A DNA stretch of 64,000 bases from contig CALWRH010000002.1 in NCBI GenBank assembly GCA_944383895.1, positions 124,001 through 188,000 on the forward strand, read 5' to 3'. Each line of letters opens with the position of its first letter. The stretch's first letter is position 1. The translations under genes and the position numbers were made by a program. Below are positions 8,065 to 17,434 of this stretch, one piece after another. The stretch comes from an uncultured Christensenellaceae bacterium. Its GTDB lineage: Bacteria; Bacillota; Clostridia; Christensenellales; UBA3700. The notes beneath the pieces were generated by a model that worked only from the letters and a program-made list of their open reading frames with translations, made no database searches and was not told where the DNA came from.

Positions 8065-8883
8065 ATGAGAAAAATAGATTTGAAAGAACTCAAAGAGATA
8101 CTTCTCGAGATTATGGACGAAATACACGAGATATGCGAAAAGCACGATCTCAGATATTACCTTGCGGGCGGCACGCTCATCGGCGCGGTAAGGCACAACG
8201 GTTTTATACCGTGGGACGACGATATGGACATCCACATGCCAAGACCCGATTACGATAAATTCATGCAGATTTACCCCAAGGAAGGCAAAAACGTGCTTTA
8301 CGAGCACTGCATCAACGAGAATTACAAATATCCTTATGCGAAACTTTGCAAGAAAGGTACGCGCGTAATAGAGAAAGGCGGCTTCGGCGGCGTGGATATG
8401 GGCGTATTTATAGACATTTTCCCGCTCGACGCGCTCGGCAACAACGAAAAAGAGGCAAAGTCGCTTATGAGAAAACTCGTGCCTTACGTCAATCTCAATC
8501 TGAGTCTTCTCGTGGAACAGTGGAGGGATAACGTATCTTTCGTAAAGAATTTCGCTATATGGAATCTGCACAACGTTGCGATTATGGCGGGCGGGCACAA
8601 AAAGCTGCTCGATAAGATAGATAACATTATCCGCACATACGATTACGAAAGCAGCTCTCTCGTCGGAGAATTTATAGATGAGATACAGTATAAGAGAATA
8701 GTGAAGAAAAAGCTTTACGACGCGCGCATATTGCACGAGTTCGAGGGAAGACAATATTATATTCCCGCCGATTACGATGCGATACTCACGCAGTTTTACG
8801 GAGATTACATGACGCCGCCGCCCGAAGAAAAGAGAGTGGTGGTGCACGGGTTCGACGCGTTCGTGCTCGACGAAAAAGAATAA
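8065..8883 (+). CDS. LicD-family phosphotransferase, copy 1
   Basis: 272 residues with the LicD/FKRP nucleotidyltransferase-fold signature: GGTLIGAVRHNGFIPWDDDM followed by MPRPDYDKFM. LicD proteins transfer a phospho-alcohol (phosphocholine in the founding members) from a CDP precursor to a glycan. Translation from 8065 is supported by AAGGAG at 8053, rather than an upstream in-frame ATG lacking a site. A second LicD follows immediately. Their central ~250 nt are almost identical while the flanks differ, as expected after gene conversion. The CDP substrate may come from the cytidylyltransferase at 9710. Confidence 0.92.
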   Translation: MRKIDLKELKEILLEIMDEIHEICEKHDLRYYLAGGTLIGAVRHNGFIPWDDDMDIHMPRPDYDKFMQIYPKEGKNVLYEHCINENYKYPYAKLCKKGTRVIEKGGFGGVDMGVFIDIFPLDALGNNEKEAKSLMRKLVPYVNLNLSLLVEQWRDNVSFVKNFAIWNLHNVAIMAGGHKKLLDKIDNIIRTYDYESSSLVGEFIDEIQYKRIVKKKLYDARILHEFEGRQYYIPADYDAILTQFYGDYMTPPPEEKRVVVHGFDAFVLDEKE

Positions 8884-8895
8884 GGGAGAAAAATC

Positions 8896-9708
8896 ATGAG
8901 AAAAATCGAAATCGAAGAATTGAGAAAGATCTTGCTTGAGCTCATGGACGAAATACACGCGTTCTGCGAAAAGCACGGTCTGAAATATTATCTCTCGGGA
9001 GGCACTCTTATCGGGGCGATAAGGCACAAAGGATTTATACCGTGGGACGACGATATTGATATTTATATGCCAAGGCCCGATTACGACAAATTTATGCAGA
9101 TATATCCAAAAGTAGGGGATAATATTCTGCACGAACATTGCCTTAATGCGGATTATAAATATCCTTATGCAAAATTGTGCAAGTCGAATACCCTTCTTAT
9201 TGAAAAAGGTGGTTACGGAGGGATCAACATGGGCGTCTATTTGGATATTTTTCCGCTCGACGCTCTTGGTAACAGCGAAAAAGAGGCAAAGTCGCTTATG
9301 AGAAAGCTCGTGCCTTACGTCAATCTCAATCTGAGTCTTCTCGTGGAACAGTGGAGGGATAACGTATCTTTCATAAAGAATTTCGCTATATGGAATCTGC
9401 ACAATGTCGCGCTTATGGCGGGCGGGCACAAAAAGCTGCTCGATAAGATAGATAAGATTATCCGTAAATACGATTACGAAAGCAGCGCTCTCGTCGGAGA
9501 ATTTATTGACGAGATACAGTATAAGCGCATAACTGATAAAAGGTTGTACGATGTAAGGATATTGCATAACTTCGAGGGGAGACAATATTATATCCCAGCA
9601 GGTTATGATAAAATACTGACGGATTTTTATGGCGATTATATGACGCCGCCTCCGCCTGAAAAGCAAGTGCTTACGCACGGTTTCGACGCATACGTTCTGG
9701 AGGATTGA
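8896..9708 (+). CDS. LicD-family phosphotransferase, copy 2
   Basis: 270 residues, a paralogue of the preceding gene (GGTLIGAIRHKGFIPWDDDI, MPRPDYDKFMQIYPK). N- and C-terminal codons are diverged and more AT-rich than copy 1, while the middle third is nearly identical at nucleotide level. The start follows AAGGGAGAAAAATC. The two copies may modify different positions or different sugars of the polymer. The stop is followed directly by the cytidylyltransferase, suggesting CDP-substrate supply within the operon. Confidence 0.92.
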   Translation: MRKIEIEELRKILLELMDEIHAFCEKHGLKYYLSGGTLIGAIRHKGFIPWDDDIDIYMPRPDYDKFMQIYPKVGDNILHEHCLNADYKYPYAKLCKSNTLLIEKGGYGGINMGVYLDIFPLDALGNSEKEAKSLMRKLVPYVNLNLSLLVEQWRDNVSFIKNFAIWNLHNVALMAGGHKKLLDKIDKIIRKYDYESSALVGEFIDEIQYKRITDKRLYDVRILHNFEGRQYYIPAGYDKILTDFYGDYMTPPPPEKQVLTHGFDAYVLED

Positions 9709-9709
9709 T

Positions 9710-10369
9710 ATGAATATAGCAATGATCTTATCGGGAGGAGTCGGCAAAAGATTCGGAGCCGAAACCCCTAAACAATATCAGGATCTTTTGGGTAAGCCCG
9801 TAGTGCAGTACGTCGTTGAGGCTACTCAGAAGGCAAAAAAGATTGACAAGACTGTCGTCGTATGCGCTGAAGAATTCGAAGATTGGTTCAAAACGTCTTT
9901 CGGCGTCGACGTATGCAGAGGCGGCGCGGAGCGCAACATATCGTTCATGAACGGCATGAACTATATCAAAGAGCATTACGATTGCAAGAAACTCATGGTT
10001 TTCGACGCTATGAGACCTTTCGTAACTCCCGAACTTATAGATCTTTATATGGACAAGCTGGACGAATACGAGGTAGTCGCGACTTGTCAGAGGATAGTTG
10101 ATTCTTTGGGCTGTCTTGATTTCCACGAGTGCGACAGGAGCAGATATTATATCCTGCAGTCACCCGAGGCGTTCAGATTCGACGTAATATATAACCATTT
10201 CGATCCGAACAGTCCGCTCGTCGAAGCTTATCAGCAGTTGCCTGAGGGCACCACGCTTTACAAGCATTTCGATTTTGCCGACAATTACAAACTTACTTAT
10301 CATCACGACCTTGATTTTATGCGTATGTATATGGAACATAAGCAGAAAAAACAGGGCAAGAATCAATAG
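9710..10369 (+). CDS. IspD/TarI-type cytidylyltransferase
   Basis: 219 residues. The CTP-binding start is MNIAMILSGGVGKRFGAETP followed by KQYQDLLGKPV, the hallmark of IspD/TarI enzymes. It differs from housekeeping IspD in the middle (VFDAMRPFVTPELIDLYMDK) and has an extended aromatic C-terminus. Its position between licD and an acetyltransferase argues for activating a phospho-alcohol, for example ribitol-5-phosphate or a choline-like compound, as a CDP derivative rather than for isoprenoid synthesis. It is separated from licD2 by one base, so coupling is likely. Substrate unknown. Confidence 0.85.
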   Translation: MNIAMILSGGVGKRFGAETPKQYQDLLGKPVVQYVVEATQKAKKIDKTVVVCAEEFEDWFKTSFGVDVCRGGAERNISFMNGMNYIKEHYDCKKLMVFDAMRPFVTPELIDLYMDKLDEYEVVATCQRIVDSLGCLDFHECDRSRYYILQSPEAFRFDVIYNHFDPNSPLVEAYQQLPEGTTLYKHFDFADNYKLTYHHDLDFMRMYMEHKQKKQGKNQ

Positions 10370-10379
10370 AGGAGACACT

Positions 10380-10889
10380 ATGAGCATAAAATCTGTGCTT
10401 TCCCGTTGGGCGAGAGGTTTCAATCCTGACAAATATTTTTCTTGCAGAGAGAAGTTTTATAAGACGAAATCTTCTTTCATGAAAATGTATTACAAATACA
10501 AAGTGCTGAAAACAGAGAGGTCTGCAGCTTATATCGGACTTCGCGACAATGTGGAAAATAAGGATATTTTCGAAAACAGACCCGTACTTCTGCACGGCAT
10601 ACAGGGATTGTTCATAACCGCGGAAGCTCGCATAGGCAAAAACGCCAAGATCATGCAGAACGTAACGATAGGCAAAAGCAAAGGAGTCGCTCCCGTTATC
10701 GGCGATAACGTGTTTATCGGCGCAAACGCCTGCATAATAGGAGGCATTAAAATCGGAAATAACGTGCGCATAGGCGCGGGCGCGGTAGTTGCCAAGGACG
10801 TGCCCGACAATACGACTGTGGTTGCACAGCCGTGCAGATATATTCAGAAAAGCGGCGATTATCATTACGTCGTCGAAATTGAGGATTAA
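10380..10889 (+). CDS. Hexapeptide-repeat (CysE/LacA-like) acyltransferase
   Basis: 169 residues from the ATG at 10380, chosen because AGAGGAG lies just upstream; a longer in-frame version would overlap the previous gene. The left-handed beta-helix repeats are plain (IGKNAKIMQNVTIGKSKG, VIGDNVFIGANACIIGGIKI, GNNVRIGAGAVVAKDVPDN). The C-terminal pattern matches serine-acetyltransferase-like O-acetyltransferases used to decorate polysaccharides. Acetyl-CoA as donor is inferred from the family. Confidence 0.88.
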   Translation: MSIKSVLSRWARGFNPDKYFSCREKFYKTKSSFMKMYYKYKVLKTERSAAYIGLRDNVENKDIFENRPVLLHGIQGLFITAEARIGKNAKIMQNVTIGKSKGVAPVIGDNVFIGANACIIGGIKIGNNVRIGAGAVVAKDVPDNTTVVAQPCRYIQKSGDYHYVVEIED

Positions 10890-10896
10890 AAGGTAT

Positions 10897-12012
10897 ATGA
10901 AGATTCTGCAAGTAATTTCTTCTACAAACATCGGTAGCGGTATAGCCAACGTGGTAATGAATTATTACCGAAATATCGACAGAGAGCAGATTCAGTTCGA
11001 CTTCCTGATCTTCTGGGAAGCTCCCGTGAACTATAATAATGAGATAGAATCGCTCGGCGGCAGGGTGTATTATTTCACCAAGCCGGGGCTCACTACCTAT
11101 TTCAAAGCCAAGAAGGAACTGAGAAACTTTTTTGCAGAGCATAAAGGAGAATACGACATCGTACACTGTCACGAAATACTCGTTGCAAAACTCGTATTCG
11201 AAGCGGCTAGAAAACAGGGTGGCGTAAAGGCATGCATTTCGCACAGTCACAACAGCAGACTTGCGGATTCTTTTGTCAAGAAAGTCAGAAACAGGATCGC
11301 TGTCCTCGGACTTGCGAAAAAAAGCGATTACTGTTTTGCGTGCAGTAGTCAAGCGGCTATTTCGGCTTTTGGTAAAAGTATAACTAAAAACAAGAAATAT
11401 CATTATATCACCAATGCAATCAACTTTGAAAGATTTCAATTTTCTGAAGAAGGAAGAGTAAAAGTCAGAAAAGAATTCGGTATAACGCATGAGAAAATAT
11501 TATGCAATGTCGGAAGACTTTCGTTGCAGAAAAATCAAAGCTATTTATTGAAAATTTTAGCCGGATTAGTGAAACGTGATGAAAATATCAGATTGTTATT
11601 GGTAGGAGACGGAGAACTCAGAAAAGACCTTGAAAATATAGTGATAAAAAACGCATTAGAAAAATATGTGATTTTTACAGCTTCCAGACGTGATATTGGA
11701 GATATATTAAGTGCTTCGGATGTGTTTGTTTTTCCTTCATTATATGAAGGACTAGGGTTGGTTTTAATCGAGGCACAGATAAACGGATTGAAATGTGTCG
11801 CAAATGAAACATTGCCAAAAGAAGCTTTTATAAATGATAATGTAATAGGATTAAAGTTAAATGATATTGAAACATGGATTAATACAATATATAACGTATT
11901 AAAAAAAGGATACGACAGAGAAGAAATAATTTTGAATACAACTAATAGCGGGTTTTCCATAGGAAAAGTCATTAAATCTATAGAAACAATATATAAAAAA
12001 ATTGTGGATTAA
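10897..12012 (+). CDS. Family 1 (GT-B) glycosyltransferase with a composition switch in mid-gene
   Basis: 371 residues. The Rossmann start is MKILQVISSTNIGSGIANVV and the C-terminal nucleotide-sugar domain has CNVGRLSLQKNQSYLLKI and the EX7E-type region FPSLYEGLGLVLIEAQINGL. The ATG at 10897 follows AAAAGG. Up to about 11340 the codons match the GC-richer upstream genes; beyond it the gene becomes clearly AT-rich, like the next several genes. This suggests a recombination joint inside the gene, with the reading frame kept intact. Likely role: sugar addition to the lipid-linked unit. Confidence 0.9.
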   Translation: MKILQVISSTNIGSGIANVVMNYYRNIDREQIQFDFLIFWEAPVNYNNEIESLGGRVYYFTKPGLTTYFKAKKELRNFFAEHKGEYDIVHCHEILVAKLVFEAARKQGGVKACISHSHNSRLADSFVKKVRNRIAVLGLAKKSDYCFACSSQAAISAFGKSITKNKKYHYITNAINFERFQFSEEGRVKVRKEFGITHEKILCNVGRLSLQKNQSYLLKILAGLVKRDENIRLLLVGDGELRKDLENIVIKNALEKYVIFTASRRDIGDILSASDVFVFPSLYEGLGLVLIEAQINGLKCVANETLPKEAFINDNVIGLKLNDIETWINTIYNVLKKGYDREEIILNTTNSGFSIGKVIKSIETIYKKIVD

Positions 12013-12049
12013 AGTAATGATTACACTCAAATATTGATATTGTAGCAAA

Positions 12050-13195
12050 ATGAGAGACCTATTATTATTGACACTATTTATTTGTATTATGGCGTATATG
12101 CAATATCGCCAGACAAACAGAATAGCGAGGTACAACAACAACTTAACAGCAGGGGCGCTCCCCAAAAAGCAGAGAAGGACATGGTTTTATGCAGCGATGC
12201 TGGGCATGGCCGTCCTTGTTGCTTGCAGAGGGGCAGGAATCGGAAACGACACTGAGGAATATCGCAAAATTTTTATACAGGTTTCTACGGTTGACGGTTA
12301 TATAAAAGAATCGAGATATGAGATAGGATATCTTTATCTGAATAAGTTCGTGGGGCTGTTTACCGAAGATCCGCAGGTATTGTTTGCTTTGCTTGCAGTT
12401 TTTCAATATTCAGTATTCATATGGTTTATTGCAAAATACAGTGACGATCTTGCTTGTTCCCTTGTGTTCTTTTTTATATTTGTATTCGGAAGTACGCTCA
12501 ATATTGTCAGACAGGTCACTGCAATGGCCTTTGTAATGATAGGCGTGGACAGAGTACTGAACAAACATACGATAAGGGCTTTTATTTGGCTTGCTATAGC
12601 GGTATTATTTCATACGAGTTCCGCGGTTTTTCTGGTTATACCGATAATTCCTTATATCAGATACAGAGGTGTAATTGCATTAATTATAACAATTCTCGTA
12701 ACCGTTCTTACGGTAACGGACATTCTGTATATTGTCTTCAGTAAGCTTTTCCCCGATTATGCACACTATTTTTCGGGAAAATATGCAGATTCGGGCTGGC
12801 TGGCGATAGGATATCAGCTTATAAGGAACTTTATGTTTTTTGTTATAGTATATTTTGGTGTTCAAAGGCTGAAAGTCGACGGTAACGAACCGATTTATAT
12901 CAATGCAAAAATTGCTTCGGAAAAGCAACGAAATTTTACGCTATGGACTATGTTATGTTCGTTTGTGATAATAATATACGGTTTCAGGCTTAATCTGATA
13001 GACAGAATAGTTTCTTACATTGTGCCTATATATGTAGTGGTGTTTCCAAATGCCACGCGGAAAATGGAAAAGAATACTCTTATTGCATTCAAGGCAATTA
13101 TAATTGCAATACTTATTGCCTATTCTGTTATCGTTCAGATATTCAGACCTCAGTGGAATACAATTTATCCTTATTCTTTCTTTTGGCAGGATTGA
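12050..13195 (+). CDS. EpsG/Wzy-like polysaccharide polymerase, integral membrane
   Basis: 381 residues with about ten hydrophobic segments. An EpsG-family signature region is visible (CRGAGIGNDTEEYRKIF, SRYEIGYLYLNKFVGLF, then VRQVTAMAFVMIGV and FHTSSAVFLVIPIIPYI). Such proteins polymerise repeat units on the outer membrane face. The ribosome binding site is weak and the start is judged from the first hydrophobic segment. It lies downstream of a glycosyltransferase and upstream of a TagF-like gene and a flippase, the usual company of wzy genes. Confidence 0.82.
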   Translation: MRDLLLLTLFICIMAYMQYRQTNRIARYNNNLTAGALPKKQRRTWFYAAMLGMAVLVACRGAGIGNDTEEYRKIFIQVSTVDGYIKESRYEIGYLYLNKFVGLFTEDPQVLFALLAVFQYSVFIWFIAKYSDDLACSLVFFFIFVFGSTLNIVRQVTAMAFVMIGVDRVLNKHTIRAFIWLAIAVLFHTSSAVFLVIPIIPYIRYRGVIALIITILVTVLTVTDILYIVFSKLFPDYAHYFSGKYADSGWLAIGYQLIRNFMFFVIVYFGVQRLKVDGNEPIYINAKIASEKQRNFTLWTMLCSFVIIIYGFRLNLIDRIVSYIVPIYVVVFPNATRKMEKNTLIAFKAIIIAILIAYSVIVQIFRPQWNTIYPYSFFWQD

Positions 13196-13219
13196 TTATA
13201 AAAATATTGGAGACAAACA

Positions 13220-14356
13220 ATGAATATTAAAAGAAAAATAATTTCAATAGTAAATAAGATTTTACCTAAAAAGCCTAATAAAATTGTATTTTACGGTAGA
13301 AGTAAATTTGAGTCAAATCATCATGCTTTGATTCAATATATGATAAATAACGGTTACAATGAAAAATACGAAATTTATCTTGTAGTATCAGATAAAAACG
13401 ATCTTCAGTATTACAACGGTATTAAAAACATATATCCTATTGAAGGTGTTGTCGGAGGAGCATGGCAAACTTTGACGGCAAAATATGTTTTCCATTGCTA
13501 TGGTATGGGGAAAATGTGCAACATAATTCCTAAGAATCAGATCGTATTCGATATATGGCACGGAACTGCTTTGAAATCTTTAGGTAAATATCATGACGAA
13601 TATCATCGATATTCGACATATGTATTGGCCGCTTCTGATTTTGCAAAATCTTACTTTAAGAATTGTTTCGGATATGACGATGATCAATTTTATATTGGCG
13701 GATATCCCAGATGTGATTTGTTTTTTAACAGTATAGATGCATTAAAAGAATTTGGAATAGATAAAAATCAATATCAAAAAACAATTATTTATATGCCGAC
13801 GTTCAGGAAGGCAGCACAATATGGTTATAACGATTCGGATCGTGAATTTCCGCTGTTTACAAAAGAAAGTTTGATAGCTTTCAATGAATATCTTGTTAAA
13901 AATAATATTTTATTTATAATTAAACCGCATCCAGCTCAAGACAGCATAGAAATGCTTAACTCTTTGAAGTTAAGCAATATAAAGATAATAAAAAACAAAA
14001 ATTTATTAGATAAAAATATAATGCTGTACAGCTTAGTCTCAGATGCAGATATTTTGATTACAGACTATTCATCGATATATTTCGATTTTTTGCTTACGCA
14101 AAAGCCGATTGCTTTTGTAATAGACGATATGGGAGAATACGGAAATCATAGAGGGTTTGTTGTAGACAATCCGTTGGATTATATGCCTGGTGAAAAGATA
14201 CAAAATGTAGAAGATCTCAAATCGTTTATAGATGGGATAATGACAGGACATGATAATTGGAAAGAGGAAAGAAAACGCATAAACGATCTTGTTAACGCTG
14301 ATCAAGAAGGTGATTATTGTAAAAAAATACTTGATTTTGTCGGAATAGTAAAATAA
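13220..14356 (+). CDS. CDP-glycerol glycerophosphotransferase family protein (TagB/TagF-like)
   Basis: 378 residues, AT-rich. The family motifs are clear: FDIWHGTALKSLGKYH with the catalytic-type histidine, IGGYPRCDLFF, IIYMPTFR, FIIKPHPAQ, and the donor site SDADILITDYSSIYFDFLL followed by KPIAFVIDD. Enzymes of this family transfer glycerol-phosphate (or ribitol-phosphate) from CDP-alcohols to wall or capsule polymers. The pairing with the TagD gene at 16002 gives a consistent CDP-glycerol route. The start follows TTGGAGACAAACA. Confidence 0.92.
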   Translation: MNIKRKIISIVNKILPKKPNKIVFYGRSKFESNHHALIQYMINNGYNEKYEIYLVVSDKNDLQYYNGIKNIYPIEGVVGGAWQTLTAKYVFHCYGMGKMCNIIPKNQIVFDIWHGTALKSLGKYHDEYHRYSTYVLAASDFAKSYFKNCFGYDDDQFYIGGYPRCDLFFNSIDALKEFGIDKNQYQKTIIYMPTFRKAAQYGYNDSDREFPLFTKESLIAFNEYLVKNNILFIIKPHPAQDSIEMLNSLKLSNIKIIKNKNLLDKNIMLYSLVSDADILITDYSSIYFDFLLTQKPIAFVIDDMGEYGNHRGFVVDNPLDYMPGEKIQNVEDLKSFIDGIMTGHDNWKEERKRINDLVNADQEGDYCKKILDFVGIVK

Positions 14357-14384
14357 ACTTATATTAATTGAGCAAGGAATTATT

Positions 14385-15989
14385 ATGAATAAATATAAAA
14401 GATTGATTTCAAATTCAATAATTTTTGCTTTTGGTAATCTGACCGTTAAAGCGGCTCAGTTTTTTATTTTGCCGCTTTTGACAAAATATCTTCTTGAAAA
14501 TCAATACGGAGTTGTTGAAAATACAGTTGTTACATTGCAAGATCTTTTTATGCCTTTGCTAACTCTCGGTTTGGCTGAGGCTTTGTTTAGATTTTCAGTA
14601 GATAAAAGGCATACTCCTGAAGATATAATTACAAATTCGCTTTCGGTGGTATTAATAGGAGTTGCAGTTTTTTCTGTAGGTGATCTTATTTTTTATTTTA
14701 TAATGAAAGGTAGCGGATCTCTTTACGGAGAAACATTTATGCTTTTGCTTATCCCGTTGTTCGCGTTTAAGTGTATTAAGAATTTAATTGCAGAATTTAC
14801 GAGAGGTATAGGCAAGACGGTGCTTTACGCTTTGTCCAGTATAATTGAAAGCGCAGTAATGTTGCTTTTGGCATATATGTTGATTATTTTTGCCAATCTT
14901 GGGATTTACGGATATAGTATAGCATTAATTACATCTCCTGTTGCGGGAATAATTTTCTTGTCAATTTTTGTTAATCCGCTTAAATATTTCAAATTATCTG
15001 CGTTTAATGGGTTTAAGTTGAAATTGATGTTGAAATATTCCGTACCTAATGTCTGGAATAATATAAGCTGGTGGATAGTGCAGACGTCGAGCAAATATAT
15101 GATGGTCTATCTGTCCGTCATAGCTATAGCCGGATTTTCAGGTAGTCAGGAATTGTACGATAAAGCCTGGGCAGTTTCAGGTGTGTATACTGCTGCAAGT
15201 AAATTACCGTCATTAATAAACGTTGTTAGCTCAATATTTCTTCAGGCATGGTCGTTGTCGTCGGCGCAGGAAAAAGAAAGCAGTGATCATAATGAATTTT
15301 ACAGTAAAGTATTCAGATTTTATTCGCCTGTGATATTCATGGCTACGGCTTGTTTGATGTTGGTGTTGCCTTATGTTTCCAAGCTACTTTTGAAAGGGGA
15401 TTTTTACAGTGGATGGACTTATTCGCCTCTGCTTATAATGGGCGCGGTCGCAGGTTGTTTTTCGGCATTTTTCGGCGCGTTTTTCGGTGCTTATTATAAG
15501 ACAGTGTATTCTATGACAACAACATTAATAGGTGCAGTAATAAATATATTGCTCTGTGTAGTAGGAATGCCGCTTGTAGCTAAATTTATAGGATTGGAAT
15601 ACGTTGTTTATGTCGCGATAGTAGCTTTTTTTCTTAGCTATAACGCAATTTTCATATCAAGAATATTTTATGCGAGAAAACTTGTTAAGCTTAATATCAA
15701 TTGGTTGAAGTTTGCTTTATTGTATATAACAGATATTTTAGTCGCAGTGGTTTATACAATAAATATAAACCTAAAATGGGTATTTGCTTCAGTTGCTATA
15801 ATTTTAATTGTCGGATTAAATACGCATGAGATAAAAGAAATATTAAATATCGCTATGAAAATGTTAAAATTGAAAAAAGATAAAAGACAAGAAACTGCTG
15901 AGCAAATAATCGATGGCAATGCTCAGGATCAAGTAGACGAAAAACAATATAAAAATAATAATGATGAAGATATTGGCGATAATCAATAA
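14385..15989 (+). CDS. Wzx-type polysaccharide flippase (MOP superfamily)
   Basis: 534 residues with about 12-14 membrane helices. The opening NSIIFAFGNLTVKAAQFFIL and the following PLLTKYLLENQYGVVE are typical of PST/MATE-like exporters. A long polar C-terminal tail (last ~50 residues, KLKKDKRQETAEQ...) is probably cytoplasmic. It likely flips the undecaprenyl-linked repeat unit to the outer face for the EpsG/Wzy-like polymerase. It is AT-rich like its upstream neighbour, and the start follows GCAAGGA. Confidence 0.92.
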   Translation: MNKYKRLISNSIIFAFGNLTVKAAQFFILPLLTKYLLENQYGVVENTVVTLQDLFMPLLTLGLAEALFRFSVDKRHTPEDIITNSLSVVLIGVAVFSVGDLIFYFIMKGSGSLYGETFMLLLIPLFAFKCIKNLIAEFTRGIGKTVLYALSSIIESAVMLLLAYMLIIFANLGIYGYSIALITSPVAGIIFLSIFVNPLKYFKLSAFNGFKLKLMLKYSVPNVWNNISWWIVQTSSKYMMVYLSVIAIAGFSGSQELYDKAWAVSGVYTAASKLPSLINVVSSIFLQAWSLSSAQEKESSDHNEFYSKVFRFYSPVIFMATACLMLVLPYVSKLLLKGDFYSGWTYSPLLIMGAVAGCFSAFFGAFFGAYYKTVYSMTTTLIGAVINILLCVVGMPLVAKFIGLEYVVYVAIVAFFLSYNAIFISRIFYARKLVKLNINWLKFALLYITDILVAVVYTININLKWVFASVAIILIVGLNTHEIKEILNIAMKMLKLKKDKRQETAEQIIDGNAQDQVDEKQYKNNNDEDIGDNQ

Positions 15990-16001
15990 AGGAGATAAAA
16001 A

Positions 16002-16400
16002 ATGAAAAAAGTAATTACTTATGGGACATACGATTTGCTCCATTACGGGCACATAAATCTATTGCAGAGAGCAAAGGCGATGGGAGATTACCTTATTGTC
16101 GGACTTTCTACAGACGAGTTCAATACTCTCAAGGGGAAAAAGTGTTATTTTTCTTTTAATGAAAGAAAAAAGATGCTCGAGGCACTCAGATGCGTAGATC
16201 TTGTCATCGAGGAAAATTGTTGGGAGCAGAAGATAAACGACGTCAAAGAATTCAAAGTTGACACTTTTGTTATGGGTGATGACTGGAAGGGTAAGTTTGA
16301 TTTTCTCAAGGATTATTGCGAGGTAGTTTACTTGCCACGCACGCCTGAAATATCAACTACGCAAATAAAAAAAGATCTTGGAGATAAAAACAAACAATAA
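16002..16400 (+). CDS. tagD: Glycerol-3-phosphate cytidylyltransferase (TagD-like)
   Basis: 132 residues, the usual TagD length. The nucleotidyltransferase motif HxGH is in YGTYDLLHYGHINLLQRAKA. The characteristic FVMGDDWKGKFDFLKD and the C-terminal RTPEISTTQIKKDL are both present. It makes CDP-glycerol from CTP and glycerol-3-phosphate in the cytoplasm, the donor for the TagF-like enzyme two genes upstream. Strong ribosome binding site AAAGGAGAT. Base composition is less AT-rich than the flanking genes. Confidence 0.95.
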   Translation: MKKVITYGTYDLLHYGHINLLQRAKAMGDYLIVGLSTDEFNTLKGKKCYFSFNERKKMLEALRCVDLVIEENCWEQKINDVKEFKVDTFVMGDDWKGKFDFLKDYCEVVYLPRTPEISTTQIKKDLGDKNKQ

Positions 16401-16409
16401 GAGGTTACC

Positions 16410-17426
16410 ATGGAAGACATAAAAATCAGTGTAATAGTTCCGGTTTATAATGCCGAAAAAACGCTTAATTACTGTGTAAACAGTATTGTAAATCAAACAT
16501 ATAAAAATCTTGAGATAATCCTTGTGGAAAACGGCTCGACTGATAATTCGCTTGCGGTGTGCAAAGAATATGCTGTAAAAGACGATCGTGTTAAAGTGTA
16601 TGTGTCGGAAAAAGGCGTTTCAAAGGCGAGGAATCTTGGTCTCGAAAAGATGACTGGTCAGTACTTTGCTTTTGTCGACAGCGATGATTATATTGATGTT
16701 ACGACTTATGAAAAATGTCTTAATAAAGCAAAAGAGACTGGAGCTGATATGACATTTTTCCTTACAAATAGTGTTTCTAACGGTATTATAAGTAAATATA
16801 AGGAAAAGAATCTGGAAAAATTAATTTATGAAAATCAAACCAGATATTTCTTTTACCGAGGAAGTGAATCTGTTAGAACGGGAACTATAAGAGTATTATT
16901 TTCATCTGCAGTACATAAAAATATCAGATATGATGAAAATTTATGTTATAGCGAAGATTTCATTTATATGATTGAGGCAATGAAGTTGTCTAAAATTCGC
17001 TCTTTGGTTAATGAAAATTTGTATTTTAATGTCAATTTTCATAATGTGCCATTTAATTTTGCTAGGAAATATAAGGATAGACACAATTTTTATGAATCAG
17101 CGCAGATTTTTTCTTATTATGCGCAAAACTATCTTAAAGAAGTTGGTTGCGAGGATATTATGTATGCGCCCAGATTTGATAATCTGATAATGATGATCAA
17201 TGCAATTGTGGGAATCCGAAAAAATTGGCTTAGTGAGATAAAAAAATTTGTGAACGAACCGTATTGGAAAGATTCAAACAACAAGACTGCTTATAAACAG
17301 TATATGAAAATTGCTGCTTCAAGCGGAAAGGTGGTTAAACTTAAAGCGTGGCTAGTATACCACAAACTTTACTTTGCATACGGAATTATGGCAAAGACTT
17401 ACGCAAGGATGAAAGGAGTTAAATAA
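16410..17426 (+). CDS. Family 2 glycosyltransferase, last gene of the polymer cluster
   Basis: 338 residues. The GT2 start IKISVIVPVYNAEKTLNYCV, the segment QTYKNLEIILVENGSTDNS, and the metal site FVDSDDYID are unmistakable. Beyond ~residue 110 the sequence is family-variable and AT-rich. It follows tagD by 9 nt with AGAGGTT as ribosome binding site and is closed by a strong terminator. Acceptor and donor cannot be predicted. Confidence 0.92.
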   Translation: MEDIKISVIVPVYNAEKTLNYCVNSIVNQTYKNLEIILVENGSTDNSLAVCKEYAVKDDRVKVYVSEKGVSKARNLGLEKMTGQYFAFVDSDDYIDVTTYEKCLNKAKETGADMTFFLTNSVSNGIISKYKEKNLEKLIYENQTRYFFYRGSESVRTGTIRVLFSSAVHKNIRYDENLCYSEDFIYMIEAMKLSKIRSLVNENLYFNVNFHNVPFNFARKYKDRHNFYESAQIFSYYAQNYLKEVGCEDIMYAPRFDNLIMMINAIVGIRKNWLSEIKKFVNEPYWKDSNNKTAYKQYMKIAASSGKVVKLKAWLVYHKLYFAYGIMAKTYARMKGVK

Positions 17427-17434
17427 GTCTGGCA

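Noticed and set aside
7969..9747. 592-codon minus-strand reading frame
   Set aside because: It is antisense to two clear LicD genes; its length reflects their biased codon use and duplication.
9710..10369. Housekeeping IspD of isoprenoid synthesis
   Set aside because: It lies inside a polymer cluster next to licD genes and has a divergent middle and C-terminus; not excluded, but a CDP-alcohol role is more likely.
10275..10379. N-terminal 35-codon extension of the hexapeptide acyltransferase
   Set aside because: It overlaps the upstream gene in another frame and lacks a ribosome binding site; the ATG at 10380 has AGAGGAG.
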